From Bradyrhizobium australiense (lineage in GTDB: Bacteria; Pseudomonadota; Alphaproteobacteria; Rhizobiales; Xanthobacteraceae), in assembly GCF_013114825.1 (NCBI RefSeq), contig NZ_JAAVLX010000006.1, positions 1 through 64,000 on the forward strand: 64,000 nt of DNA. Direction: 5' to 3'. This document shows positions 23,412-32,174 of this stretch, piece by piece. Both the position numbers and the translations under genes were made by a program. How positions within the stretch are numbered: the stretch's first letter is position 1; each line of letters begins with the position of its first letter. Below the pieces are notes generated by a model, which was given only the letters and a program-made list of their open reading frames with translations, was not told where the DNA came from and did no database searches.

Positions 23412-23827
23412 TCGTTGCCCCTCCGGTACTTGTTGGGCAAAAGCTCATCGATGGTGACGACCTTCGGCTCGCGGCCACTATCGGGAACGATGACCCGCGC
23501 CTTTGCATCGTAGTCGTGGATCAGTTCGCGACAGATGCCACAGGGCGAGACCACGGCTATCTTGCCGGCCTCCCCGGGCTTGGGGTGACGCACGGCGACG
23601 ATGGTCTCGATGCCGCGATCGCCGGTTTCCGTGATGGCGCGGCCGATGGCGATCGCCTCCGCGCAGACGGCGATCCGGCCGATATAGGCGTCGATATTCA
23701 CGCCGGTGACGATGCGGTCGTCGCGGGTGCGCAAGGCAGCACCGACCTCCTGCCAGCTGTTGCGATAACGCCGGCTGATCGCATCAACCGCGGCGGCAAT
23801 CAGTTCCTGGTCTTTTTCGCTCAACAT
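23408..23827 (-). CDS. Cytidine deaminase family protein
   Basis: A 139-residue zinc-dependent deaminase. The zinc and proton-shuttle motifs are V-C-A-E-A (about residues 54-58) and P-C-G-I-C-R-E (about 94-100). Its length fits small homotetrameric cytidine deaminases, though the VCAEAIAIG context also fits blasticidin-S-deaminase-like members. It lies between ruvA (41-base gap) and ruvB (4-base overlap), an unusual place for a nucleotide-salvage gene. The substrate is not fixed by sequence. Confidence 0.85.
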   Translation of the reverse strand: MLSEKDQELIAAAVDAISRRYRNSWQEVGAALRTRDDRIVTGVNIDAYIGRIAVCAEAIAIGRAITETGDRGIETIVAVRHPKPGEAGKIAVVSPCGICRELIHDYDAKARVIVPDSGREPKVVTIDELLPNKYRRGNE

Positions 23828-23868
23828 GGCGGGATCGCATTCCTTAATCAGTCAGTTGCGAACATAGT

Positions 23869-24486
23869 CTATTTCGCCAGCTCCTTCAGGCCCAGCCGGA
23901 TCAATTGGGCCGTCTCGGCATTCTCGCCCGCGCTGCGCGAGGCAGTGGCAATGGCGGCGGCCGCCTGCGGCTGGCCGTAGCCGAGATTGACCAGCGCCGA
24001 GATCGCGTCGGTTACTGGGCGGGGCGCGCGGTCGCTGTCGATGGCGCCGGCGAGATGCACCACGGCCGGATCGACATTGGCGAACGCCGGCGCCTTGTCC
24101 TTCAATTCAGAAACGATGCGCTCGGCGACTTTCGGGCCGACGCCCGGCGTGCGCGACACCGCGGCCTTGTCTCGCAGCGCGATCGCGTTGGCGAGTTCGG
24201 ATGGCGGCAACGTGCCGAGCACCGCAAGCGCCACTTTTGCACCGACGCCCTGCACGGTCTGCAGCAGGCGAAACCATTCGCGCTCGACGTCGGTGCGGAA
24301 GCCGAACAGTTTTATTTGATCCTCGCGGACGTAGGTCTCGATCGACAACACCGCAGCCTCGCCGGGCGACGGCAGCGCCTGCAGCGTGCGCGAGGAGCAA
24401 TGCACCTGATAGCCGACGCCGCCGACGTCGAGGATGACAAAATCCTCGCCGTAGGAATCGATGAGGCCTTTGAGTTTACCGATCAT
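23869..24486 (-). CDS. ruvA: Holliday junction DNA helicase subunit RuvA
   Basis: A 205-residue Holliday-junction-binding protein. It begins MIGKLKGLID and has the OB fold (1-62), the tandem helix-hairpin-helix motifs VQGVGAKVALAVLG and TPGVGPKVAERIV (about 71-130), and a C-terminal domain that contacts RuvB (about 150-205, ending LGLKELAK). The ATG at 24486 gives the family length; the open frame beyond it is unsupported. The ribosome binding site is weak. Confidence 0.96.
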   Translation of the reverse strand: MIGKLKGLIDSYGEDFVILDVGGVGYQVHCSSRTLQALPSPGEAAVLSIETYVREDQIKLFGFRTDVEREWFRLLQTVQGVGAKVALAVLGTLPPSELANAIALRDKAAVSRTPGVGPKVAERIVSELKDKAPAFANVDPAVVHLAGAIDSDRAPRPVTDAISALVNLGYGQPQAAAAIATASRSAGENAETAQLIRLGLKELAK

Positions 24487-24543
24487 TGGGACAACTCGCA
24501 CGGACGGCGGCAGCAACATTAGTGAGGGACGCACCGGCGAAGG

Positions 24544-24690
24544 GGTTCCCTCCCCCCTTGCGGGGGAGGGTTAGGGAGAGGGGTGCCGCTTGTTCGATAG
24601 CCTGACATATAGACTGACGCCGCATATCTTCGGCCGGAGCCTGGGGCTTACCCCTCTCCCCAACCCTCCCCCGCAAGGGGGGAGGGAGCC
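24544..24690. repeat. Long inverted repeat (41-bp arms) between ruvC and ruvA
   Basis: Arms 24544-24584 and 24650-24690 are inverted copies with two mismatches, built on 'ccctccccccttgcgggggaggg'. The spacer is 65 bases. In RNA it would form a very stable hairpin inside the ruvC-ruvA intergenic region. It belongs to the same broad class as 13734-13862. Confidence 0.85.
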
Positions 24691-24732
24691 TGACTATCGT
24701 GCTCTCCTCACATCTTACGCCGCACCTACTCA

Positions 24733-25260
24733 TCATGCGCTCGCCACCTTCAGCCGCAGCGCCGCGCTCTGGCGGTGGTGGGCGTGCGTGATGGCGACCG
24801 CGAGCGCGTCGGCGGCATCGGCGGATTTCGGCTCGGCCTTCGGCAGCAGGATCTTCAGCATCACCGCGATCTGGTTCTTGTCGGCGTGGCCGGCGCCGAC
24901 CACGGTCTTCTTCACTTGATTGGGCGCGTATTCCGCAACGGCAATGCCGAACATCGCGGGCGCCAGCATGGCGACGCCGCGGGCCTGGCCGAGCTTCAGG
25001 GTGGCGACGCCGTCCTTGTTGACAAAGGTCTGTTCGACTGCGGCTTCCGCCGGCCTGAAATCGCCGAGCACCGCGGCGAGCCCCTCATGGATCGCGAGCA
25101 GGCGGCTTGCTATAGGCAGATCGTCCGGCGGCTCCACGGAACCGCAGGCGATGAAGACGAGGCGGTTGCCTTCAGTCTCGATCACGCCCCAGCCGGTGCG
25201 GCGCAGGCCGGGGTCAATGCCGATGATCCGGACGGGGTGGCGAATCGGTGGGGATGTCAT
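24733..25260 (-). CDS. ruvC: Crossover junction endodeoxyribonuclease RuvC
   Basis: A 175-residue Holliday-junction resolvase with an RNase-H fold. The catalytic acidic residues are D16 (GIDPGL), E76 (AVEQTFV), and D148/D151 near the C-terminus (S-A-D-A-A-D-A). The family motif KSADAADALAVAI is intact. It lies upstream of ruvA on the same strand; a long inverted repeat separates them. ATG 25260 is chosen by family length; the ribosome binding site is weak. Confidence 0.96.
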   Translation of the reverse strand: MTSPPIRHPVRIIGIDPGLRRTGWGVIETEGNRLVFIACGSVEPPDDLPIASRLLAIHEGLAAVLGDFRPAEAAVEQTFVNKDGVATLKLGQARGVAMLAPAMFGIAVAEYAPNQVKKTVVGAGHADKNQIAVMLKILLPKAEPKSADAADALAVAITHAHHRQSAALRLKVASA

Positions 25261-25344
25261 GGCGTAGTGATAACGCCAGAGCCGGGTGAACGAAACATAA
25301 AGAGAACGGAAATCCCCCGCCGGGCTCATCCGCGTATTCCGCCC

Positions 25345-25444
25345 ATCATCCCCGCGAAGGCGGGGATCCAGTACGCCGCGGCTTCTCGGCTCAATACCAC
25401 GGCCTCTGGAATACTGGATCGCCCGGTCGAGCCGGGCGACGACA
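25345..25444. repeat. Dispersed palindromic repeat, 'GTCATCCCCGCGAAGGCGGGGATCCAGTA' family
   Basis: Contains 'catccccgcgaaggcgggg', 'atccagtacgccgcgg' and, inverted, 'ccggtcgagccgggcgacgac'. The copies I can compare are at 60622-60722, 44699-44804 and 62660-62760. It occupies the yebC-ruvC gap. Confidence 0.75.
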
Positions 25445-25458
25445 GCGGGATGCAGCCC

Positions 25459-26205
25459 TCACCCGCCCATCTTGGCCATCAGCGCGTCGGAGACCTCGAA
25501 ATTGGCGTAGACGTTTTGCACGTCGTCGTGCTCGTTCAGCAGGTCCATCAGCTTCAACAGCTTCTCGCCGGTCTCGTCGTCGACCGCGACCGTGTTCTGC
25601 GGTTTCCAGGTCAGCGCCGCCTTGCGGGCTTCGCCGAACTTCGTTTCCAGCGCTTTCGCAACCTCGCGGAAGGTTTCCTGCGAGGCGTAGATCTCGTGGC
25701 CGCTTTCGCTGGATACGACGTCGTCGGCGCCGGCCTCGATCGCGGCTTCCAGCATCGCGTCGTCGGAGGCCTTGCTGGCGTCGTATTCGATGATGCCGGT
25801 GCGGTCGAACATGAAGGCGACGGAGCCGGTTTCGCCGAGATTGCCACCGGACTTGGTGAAGTAGGAGCGGATGTCGGAGGCAGCGCGGTTGCGGTTATCG
25901 GTCAGCGCCTCGACGATGATGGCGACGCCGCCGGGGCCGTAGCCCTCGTAGCGGATCTCGTCATAGCTCTCGCTCTCGCCGCCGATCGCCTTCTTGATGG
26001 CGCGCTCGATATTGTCCTTCGGCATGTTCTCCTGGCGCGCCGCGATCACCGCCGCGCGCAGCCGGGGGTTCATGGCCGGGTCCGGGGTTCCCAATTTCGC
26101 GGCGACCGTGATTTCGCGCGCCAGCTTGCTGAACAGCTTGGACTTCTGGGCATCCTGCCGGCCCTTGCGGTGCATGATGTTCTTGAATTGGGAATGGCCG
26201 GCCAT
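25459..26205 (-). CDS. yebC: YebC/PmpR family protein
   Basis: A 248-residue YebC-family protein. It opens MAGHSQFKNIMHRKGRQDAQKSKLFSKL (signature), continues with A-R-Q-E-N-M-P-K-D-N-I-E-R-A-I-K-K-A-I-G-G, and has three domains with an Asp/Glu-rich C-terminus. Members are reported as transcriptional regulators and, more recently, as factors that ease ribosome stalling on proline stretches. It is the first gene of the yebC-ruvCAB run on this strand, a conserved arrangement. Confidence 0.95.
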   Translation of the reverse strand: MAGHSQFKNIMHRKGRQDAQKSKLFSKLAREITVAAKLGTPDPAMNPRLRAAVIAARQENMPKDNIERAIKKAIGGESESYDEIRYEGYGPGGVAIIVEALTDNRNRAASDIRSYFTKSGGNLGETGSVAFMFDRTGIIEYDASKASDDAMLEAAIEAGADDVVSSESGHEIYASQETFREVAKALETKFGEARKAALTWKPQNTVAVDDETGEKLLKLMDLLNEHDDVQNVYANFEVSDALMAKMGG

Positions 26206-26405
26206 GCGGTATCTCTTGGATTCGTCCCGGGGGATGCGGGGTGAAGCGCGGCCTTATAGGCCGGCAATCGGCTGAAATCAAAGATTTACGGCCGATTCGG
26301 CTACTAAAGTAGTGCGCACCTGCGGGAAAAACAGGCAGTTGTTAACCATGACTTCATGCCCGGATGAGAGGATTTCGCACGCGTCCTCAACTTTCAAGAG
26401 ACATC

Positions 26406-28163
26406 ATGGCCTTCGGTTTGTTCAAAAAGCAGGTGCCGGAACCGGCGTTGCCTGCCGTCCAGCCCCAGGCTCAGGCCACCGCCACCCCGGCGGAGACGGC
26501 TTCCGGTGATGGCGAGTCGGCCAAGGCGATCCTCGAACTCTTGGAACTCGAACTCGGCGCAATGATCCGCCAGCTCGAACGCGCGGCCAATTCGGTCGCC
26601 GGCGGCGCCGAGGCGGCGGCTGCGACGCTCTCCACCATTCGCCAGCGCACCGATGCCCTGACGAGCCGCACCAGCGCCGCACAGGGCACGGCGACGACGT
26701 TTTCCCACGCCGCCGACAAGTTCACCCAATCCGCCCAGGGGATCGGCTCCCAGGTGCGCGACGCCGGCAAGCTCGCCGATCAGGCCAGCGATGCTGCCCG
26801 CGAAGCCAGCGCCAATGTCGACCGCCTCCGGGAATCGTCGGCCGCGATCGGCAATGTCGTCAATTTGATCGCGCAGATCGCGCGGCAGACCACGCTCTTG
26901 GCGCTCAATTCCACCATCGAGGCTGCGCGCGCGGGCGAGGCCGGGCGCGGTTTTGCCGTCGTCGCCACCGAGGTGAAGGCGCTCGCGGTGCAGACCCAGA
27001 ATGCGACCGAGGAAATCACCAAGAAGATCGAGGCGCTGCAGCGGGATGCCGCGGGCTCGGTCGATGCCGTGCATCGCATCACGCAGGCGATCGAGGCGAT
27101 CCGCCCGGTGTTCGAGAACGTCAACGGCGCGGTCGCCGAACAGAATGCGACCACCGGCGCGATGGCCGACAATGCGGCCTCCGCTTCGAGCTTCATCGCT
27201 TCGGTCGGCGACAGCGCCACCGAAATCGACAGCGCGACCAAGGAAGCCGAGGCCCATGGCGAAAACGTCGCCAAGGCCGGACGGGCCGTCACCGCGTTTG
27301 CGCAGAAGCTCAAGGCCCGTTGCGCCGTGCTGCTGCGGCAAAGCGAGCGCCCGGAGCGCCGCGAACAGCACAAGCTGCCCTGCAGCCTCAAGGTCGAAAT
27401 AAAGACACCGCGCGGCGTGATATCGGCGCCGGTCTACGAGATTTCGATCGACGGCATTCTGGTCAGCGGACCAGACGCCGAAACGCTCGCGCAGGGCCAG
27501 AGTTTTGAAGCGACGCTGCAGGATATCGGCGCCTGCCGCATTCGCATCGGCGAGCGCTCGAAGGCCGGCACGCAGGCTCGGTTCGAGCGGACGAATGCCG
27601 TGCTGACCGAAAAGATCGAAGACAAGCTGTGGTCGATCCAGGACGACAACACCGAGGCGGTCACCCGTGCGATGGAAGCCGGCGCCGCGCTGAAGAAGAT
27701 TTTCGAAGATGGCATCGATAGCGGCGCCATCTCGATGGAAGACATGTTCGACACCAACTATGTCGAGATACCGGGCACCAACCCGGTGCAATATCGCACC
27801 AGGATCCTGGACTGGGCCGATCGCGCGCTGCCGCCGTTCCAGGAAGCGTTCCTCGCCAAGGATCCGCGGATGGCGTTCTGCGCCATGGTCGACAGCAACG
27901 GCTATTTGCCGGTGCACAACAAGATCTATTCGCACCCGCAGCGGCCCGGCGATGTCACCTGGAATACCGCCAACAGCCGCAACCGCCGCATCTTCAACGA
28001 TCCGGCCGGCCTCGCCGCCGGGCGCAATCAGCGCGCCTATCTGATCCAGAGCTATGCCCGCGACATGGGCAACGGCAACACCGTGATGATGCGCGAGATC
28101 GACGTACCGATTCGCGTCAAGGGTCGCCACTGGGGTGGCTTCCGCACGGCTTACCGGCTGTAA
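26406..28163 (+). CDS. Soluble methyl-accepting chemotaxis protein with PilZ domain
   Basis: A 585-residue chemoreceptor without membrane segments. The signalling hairpin is intact at about 168-195 (NSTIEAARAGEAGRGFAVVATEV), with flanking helices about 60-300. A PilZ-like domain follows at about 315-410, with R-P-E-R-R at 315-319 and E-I-S-I-D-G at 345-350, the usual RxxxR and (D/N)xSxxG elements except that the Asp/Asn is Glu. The last 140 residues (about 440-585) form a Cache-like sensor (FDTNYVEIPGTNPVQYRTRILDW... MAFCAMVDSNGYLPVHNK). The ATG at 26406 is weakly supported. It heads a plus-strand block within otherwise minus-strand housekeeping genes. Confidence 0.85.
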   Translation: MAFGLFKKQVPEPALPAVQPQAQATATPAETASGDGESAKAILELLELELGAMIRQLERAANSVAGGAEAAAATLSTIRQRTDALTSRTSAAQGTATTFSHAADKFTQSAQGIGSQVRDAGKLADQASDAAREASANVDRLRESSAAIGNVVNLIAQIARQTTLLALNSTIEAARAGEAGRGFAVVATEVKALAVQTQNATEEITKKIEALQRDAAGSVDAVHRITQAIEAIRPVFENVNGAVAEQNATTGAMADNAASASSFIASVGDSATEIDSATKEAEAHGENVAKAGRAVTAFAQKLKARCAVLLRQSERPERREQHKLPCSLKVEIKTPRGVISAPVYEISIDGILVSGPDAETLAQGQSFEATLQDIGACRIRIGERSKAGTQARFERTNAVLTEKIEDKLWSIQDDNTEAVTRAMEAGAALKKIFEDGIDSGAISMEDMFDTNYVEIPGTNPVQYRTRILDWADRALPPFQEAFLAKDPRMAFCAMVDSNGYLPVHNKIYSHPQRPGDVTWNTANSRNRRIFNDPAGLAAGRNQRAYLIQSYARDMGNGNTVMMREIDVPIRVKGRHWGGFRTAYRL

Positions 28164-28432
28164 CCACACTCGCCCAGACCGCATATTGCATCAAATTACG
28201 TGCGTCGTTCGCGCGATTGCGCCGATGGCTGCCTGAAAAACGTGCCGCGAAGCGGACGCGCCTATCGCGCTTTCACCCTGAACCTTCCTTGTTCGAACTC
28301 GTTATAGGCAGGCTTGGAACCGCGGCTGACGGGCTGCCTCAGCCCGCCAAGCCAGGCAGGCTGGATCGTCCCCGCGCAGCATCTTCGCGCACCAGCCAAG
28401 TCAGGCGGAGATCAAGCAGGCGGAGGTCAAAA
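28164..28432. other. Intergenic stretch upstream of paoA-like operon
   Basis: About 270 bases between the chemoreceptor stop and the aldehyde oxidoreductase operon. The operon frame is open leftward to 28217 but only the ATG at 28433 has a ribosome binding site. I see no palindrome strong enough to call an operator and no repeat. Confidence 0.45.
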
Positions 28433-28948
28433 ATGGCGCGATCTGGCACAGCAAAGCGTGCGACGCGGACGATCACCATGCCGGATAAAATTCCGATCAG
28501 GCTGACCGTCAACGGCAACCGTATGGAACTGACGGTCGCCCCGTGGACGACATTGTTGGACGCGCTACGCGACCATCTCGACCTGACGGGCACCAAGAAG
28601 GGCTGCGACCACGGACAATGCGGCGCGTGCACCGTTCTGGTCGACGGGCGGCGGATCAATTCCTGCCTGACGCTGGCGGTGATGAAGGAAGGCGCCGAAA
28701 TAGTCACCATCGAGGGCCTTGCGCACAACGGTGAGCTGCATCCGCTGCAGCAGGCGTTCATCGATCACGATGCATTTCAGTGCGGCTACTGCACGTCGGG
28801 ACAGATCTGCTCGGCCGCCGGACTGATCGCCGAGGGCAAGGCCAAAACGGCCGACGAGATTCGCGAACTCATGAGCGGCAACATCTGCCGTTGCGGCGCA
28901 TATCCGAACATCGTGGCGGCGATCCAGCAGGCGATGGAGCGATCATGA
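28433..28948 (+). CDS. paoA: Aldehyde oxidoreductase 2Fe-2S subunit, PaoA-like
   Basis: A 171-residue iron-sulfur subunit of a molybdenum hydroxylase. The plant-type 2Fe-2S cluster ligands are in C-D-H-G-Q-C-G-A-C and I-N-S-C, and the second cluster in F-Q-C-G-Y-C and C-R-C-G-A-Y. It is closest in pattern to E. coli PaoA (YagT). Unlike E. coli PaoA, the N-terminus (MARSGTAKRATRTITMPDK) shows no twin-arginine signal, so the enzyme is probably cytoplasmic. GGAGG precedes the ATG. The stop overlaps paoB by ATGA. Confidence 0.9.
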   Translation: MARSGTAKRATRTITMPDKIPIRLTVNGNRMELTVAPWTTLLDALRDHLDLTGTKKGCDHGQCGACTVLVDGRRINSCLTLAVMKEGAEIVTIEGLAHNGELHPLQQAFIDHDAFQCGYCTSGQICSAAGLIAEGKAKTADEIRELMSGNICRCGAYPNIVAAIQQAMERS

Positions 28949-29961
28949 TCCCGTTCCAGTATGCGCGCGCCAACGACGTCGCCGATGCCATCAAGCAGAT
29001 TGCCGCGGACCCTTCCGCGAAGTTCATTGCGGGGGGCACCAACCTGATCGACCTGATCAAATATGATGTCGAGGGGCCGAGCCGGCTGGTCGATATTTCG
29101 CACCTGCCGCTCAGGAGCATCGAGCCAACCTCCGCCGGCGGCGTTATGATCGGCGCGATGGTGCCGAACACCGACCTCGCCTACCATCCGATGATCGAAG
29201 AGCGCTATCCACTGCTCTCGCGCGCGATACTATCCGGCGCGTCGCAGCAATTGCGCAACATGGCCTCGACCGGCGGCAATCTCTTGCAGCGGACGCGCTG
29301 CTTCTATTTCTACGACACGGCGATGCCGTGCAACAAACGCGAGCCGGGCAGCGGCTGCTCGGCGATCGAGGGCGTCAACCGCATCAACGCGATTCTCGGC
29401 ACGAGCGAAGCCTGCATTGCCACGCATCCTTCCGACATGTGCGTGGCACTGGCCGCGCTCGAAGCCACCGTGCATGTCACAGGTCCGGCCGGGACGCGAA
29501 GCATCGCGTTTGCCGATTTCCATCGCCTGCCCGACAACACGCCGCAGCGTGACACCAATCTGGAACCCGATGAGATCATCACGGCGATCGAGCTTCCGCC
29601 AAAAGGGTTTAGCACGAACTATTCGTACCTGAAGATCCGCGATCGTCTGTCCTATGCGTTCGCGCTGGTATCGGTGGCGGCAGCGCTCGAACTTGACGGC
29701 GACACGATCAAGGAGGCCCGCCTGGCGCTCGGCGGCGTCGCACACAAACCGTGGCGCAGTTCAGCGGCCGAAGCGGCCCTGCTCGGACAACGCGCCGATG
29801 CGACCGCATTTGCGCAAGCCGCGGATTGGCTGCTCCACGGGGCAAAGGGCTACGGACACAACAACTTCAAGATCGGCCTTGCACGTCGCGCCATCATACG
29901 GACGCTCGATCAGGCCGCGCGGGGCAAGCCGCAGTCGGTCTCCGACAAGAAAATACGGTGA
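28945..29961 (+). CDS. paoB: Aldehyde oxidoreductase FAD subunit, PaoB-like
   Basis: A 338-residue FAD-binding subunit of the xanthine dehydrogenase family. The FAD loops are FIAGGTNLIDLIK and TGGNLLQ. The segment Q-R-T-R-C-F-Y-F-Y-D-T-A-M-P-C-N-K-R-E followed by G-S-G-C matches the extra 4Fe-4S cluster found in E. coli PaoB, absent from ordinary xanthine dehydrogenases. It overlaps paoA by 4 bases (ATGA) and lies 5 bases before paoC. Confidence 0.9.
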   Translation: MIPFQYARANDVADAIKQIAADPSAKFIAGGTNLIDLIKYDVEGPSRLVDISHLPLRSIEPTSAGGVMIGAMVPNTDLAYHPMIEERYPLLSRAILSGASQQLRNMASTGGNLLQRTRCFYFYDTAMPCNKREPGSGCSAIEGVNRINAILGTSEACIATHPSDMCVALAALEATVHVTGPAGTRSIAFADFHRLPDNTPQRDTNLEPDEIITAIELPPKGFSTNYSYLKIRDRLSYAFALVSVAAALELDGDTIKEARLALGGVAHKPWRSSAAEAALLGQRADATAFAQAADWLLHGAKGYGHNNFKIGLARRAIIRTLDQAARGKPQSVSDKKIR

Positions 29962-29966
29962 GCGCC

Positions 29967-32174
29967 ATGGCAAGCTACATCGGATCAGCGACATCCCGCA
30001 TCGACGGCAGGGCCAAGGTCACCGGCGAAGCCAAATATGCCGGCGAGTTCAATGTTGCCGGCCTCGTCCACGGCTACGTCGTCGATTCGGCAATTCCGAA
30101 GGGGCGGATCGTGCGCATCGACACCAGCGGGGCGCTGGGCGTTGCCGGCGTAATCGACGTGCTGACTCATAGGAATCGGCCGCAGATGGCCGACAAGGAC
30201 GATGCCTACAAGGACGAAGCCGCGCCGGAAAAGGGCTCGCCCTATCGCCCGCTTTACGACGACAGAATCCTTTTCAGCGGACAACCGCTCGCGCTGGTAT
30301 TGGCCGAGGATTGGGAAACCGCGCGTGTCGCCGCTTCGCTGGTAAAGATCGAGTACCAGAAGGAGCCCCACGTCACCGATCTGCAGGCGGAGCGCGCCAA
30401 GGCGTTTGCCATCGACAAGCCGGAGAAGCCGCGCGGCGACGCCGGAAAGGCGTTTGCGTCCGCTGCCGTGCGCCACGCGGCCGAATATTTCATTCCGACC
30501 GAGCACCACAATCCGATGGAATTGTTCGCCTCGACGGTGATCTGGGATAATGGCCAACTCACGGTCTATGACAAGACGCAAGGCGTGCAGAACGTACAGC
30601 AATATCTCTGCGGCGTGTTCAAGATGAAGGCGGACGAGGTTCGCGTCATGTCGCCGTATATGGGCGGCGGGTTCGGCTCCGGCCTCCGCCCGCAATACCA
30701 GGTCGTGCTGGCGGCGCTGGCGGCGCGCGCGCTCAAACGTCCGGTTCGCGTCATGCTCAGCCGGGCACAGATGTACGCCCTCGGCCACCGGCCCGCGAGC
30801 ATCGAACGCCTTGCTCTCGGCGCCAACAGCGGCGGCACGCTCGAGGCGATGACGCACGAGGCCATCGCCGTCACCTCGCAGTTCGAGGAATTCGCGCGCA
30901 ACGACACCGGCTGGGGCAATCTGCTTTACAAAACTCCGAACGCGAAATTCGAGCACACGCTCGTGAAGCTCGACGTGCCGACTTCCTGCGACATGCGCGC
31001 GCCAGGGGCTGCGACCGGCGTCTACGCGCTCGAATGCGCAATGGACGAACTCGCCGTCGCACTCAAGACGGATCCAGTGCAGTTGCGGCTGCAATGCTAC
31101 TCCGACCGCGATCAAGGCGGGGATATTCCCTACACCAGCAAGCAACTGCGTGAGTGCTACCGGCAGGGGGCGGCGGCATTCGGCTGGGACAAGCGCAAAG
31201 CGGAGCCGCGCTCCATGCGCGAGGGCAACGACCTGGTCGGCTGGGGCATGGCATCCGGCGTATGGGAAGCGCTGCAGATGCCGACCACGGTGCGCATCGT
31301 GCTGACGGCGAACGGCCATGCCGAAGTGGCGACCGCGGCCTCCGATATCGGCACCGGGACCTACACCATCATGGCGCAAGTCGCCGCCGATATGCTCGGC
31401 CTGCCGATCGACAATATCAGTGTCAAGCTCGGCGATTCGACGCTGCCGCAATGTCCGCTGGAGGGTGGTTCGTGGATCGCGTCCTCAGTCTGCAACGCGA
31501 TCGCAAATACCGCCCGAGCGGTTCGCGACGACTTGCTGAAGCTTGCGATCGGCATGAAGGATTCGCCGCTGGCGGGCGCCGGCGTGGACGATGTCGCGCT
31601 GATCGACGGCAAGATCGTCAGTAAGCGGGATGCCGCCCACGCGGTCTCGATTGCAAGCGCGATGCAGGCCGGCAACGCCGATCGCATCACGCGCGAGGAG
31701 GCCAACAAGGTTGCCGAAGACAAGTCTCACGCGCGCAACGTCCACTCGGCCATCTTTGCGGAAGTCAAGGTGGACGAACAGCTTGGCGTCATCCGCGTGA
31801 CCCGCGTGGTCAATGCCGTCGCCGCGGGCCGCATCCTCAACCCGAAGACCGCCCATAGTCAGGTCATGGGCGGCGTGGTCTGGGGAATCGGCATGGCGCT
31901 GCACGAGGAAACGCTGTTCGACCACCGCTACGGACGCGTCATGAACGCCAATATCGCCGAATACCACGTGCCCGTGAATGCCGATGTGCATGACATCAAG
32001 GTGATCTTCGTCGACGAGCCGGACCAGATCGTCAATCCGCTCGGCATCAAGGGCCTCGGCGAGATCGGCATTGTCGGCGTGGCGGCGGCGATCGCCAACG
32101 CAGTTTATCATGCGACGGGAAAGCGCGTGCGCGACCTGCCGATTACGCTCGACAAGGTGGTTCAGTTCAATTGA
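29967..32174 (+). CDS. paoC: Aldehyde oxidoreductase molybdenum subunit, PaoC-like
   Basis: A 735-residue molybdopterin-binding catalytic subunit. Domain 1 (about 20-130) and the large molybdenum domain (about 150-720) are complete. Visible family marks: GGGFGSGLRPQYQ (pterin loop), DMRAPGAATG with substrate Arg, and G-L-G-E-I-G near 690-700 holding the catalytic Glu. The three subunits together oxidise aldehydes to acids in E. coli. A PaoD/XdhC-type cofactor maturation gene is not next to the operon. I chose the ATG at 29967; the ribosome binding site is weak and coupling to paoB is likely. Confidence 0.9.
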   Translation: MASYIGSATSRIDGRAKVTGEAKYAGEFNVAGLVHGYVVDSAIPKGRIVRIDTSGALGVAGVIDVLTHRNRPQMADKDDAYKDEAAPEKGSPYRPLYDDRILFSGQPLALVLAEDWETARVAASLVKIEYQKEPHVTDLQAERAKAFAIDKPEKPRGDAGKAFASAAVRHAAEYFIPTEHHNPMELFASTVIWDNGQLTVYDKTQGVQNVQQYLCGVFKMKADEVRVMSPYMGGGFGSGLRPQYQVVLAALAARALKRPVRVMLSRAQMYALGHRPASIERLALGANSGGTLEAMTHEAIAVTSQFEEFARNDTGWGNLLYKTPNAKFEHTLVKLDVPTSCDMRAPGAATGVYALECAMDELAVALKTDPVQLRLQCYSDRDQGGDIPYTSKQLRECYRQGAAAFGWDKRKAEPRSMREGNDLVGWGMASGVWEALQMPTTVRIVLTANGHAEVATAASDIGTGTYTIMAQVAADMLGLPIDNISVKLGDSTLPQCPLEGGSWIASSVCNAIANTARAVRDDLLKLAIGMKDSPLAGAGVDDVALIDGKIVSKRDAAHAVSIASAMQAGNADRITREEANKVAEDKSHARNVHSAIFAEVKVDEQLGVIRVTRVVNAVAAGRILNPKTAHSQVMGGVVWGIGMALHEETLFDHRYGRVMNANIAEYHVPVNADVHDIKVIFVDEPDQIVNPLGIKGLGEIGIVGVAAAIANAVYHATGKRVRDLPITLDKVVQFN

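Noticed and set aside
26394..28184. A 596-codon minus-strand frame opposite the chemoreceptor
   Set aside because: It covers a well-formed MCP-PilZ gene exactly and has no motif or ribosome binding site.
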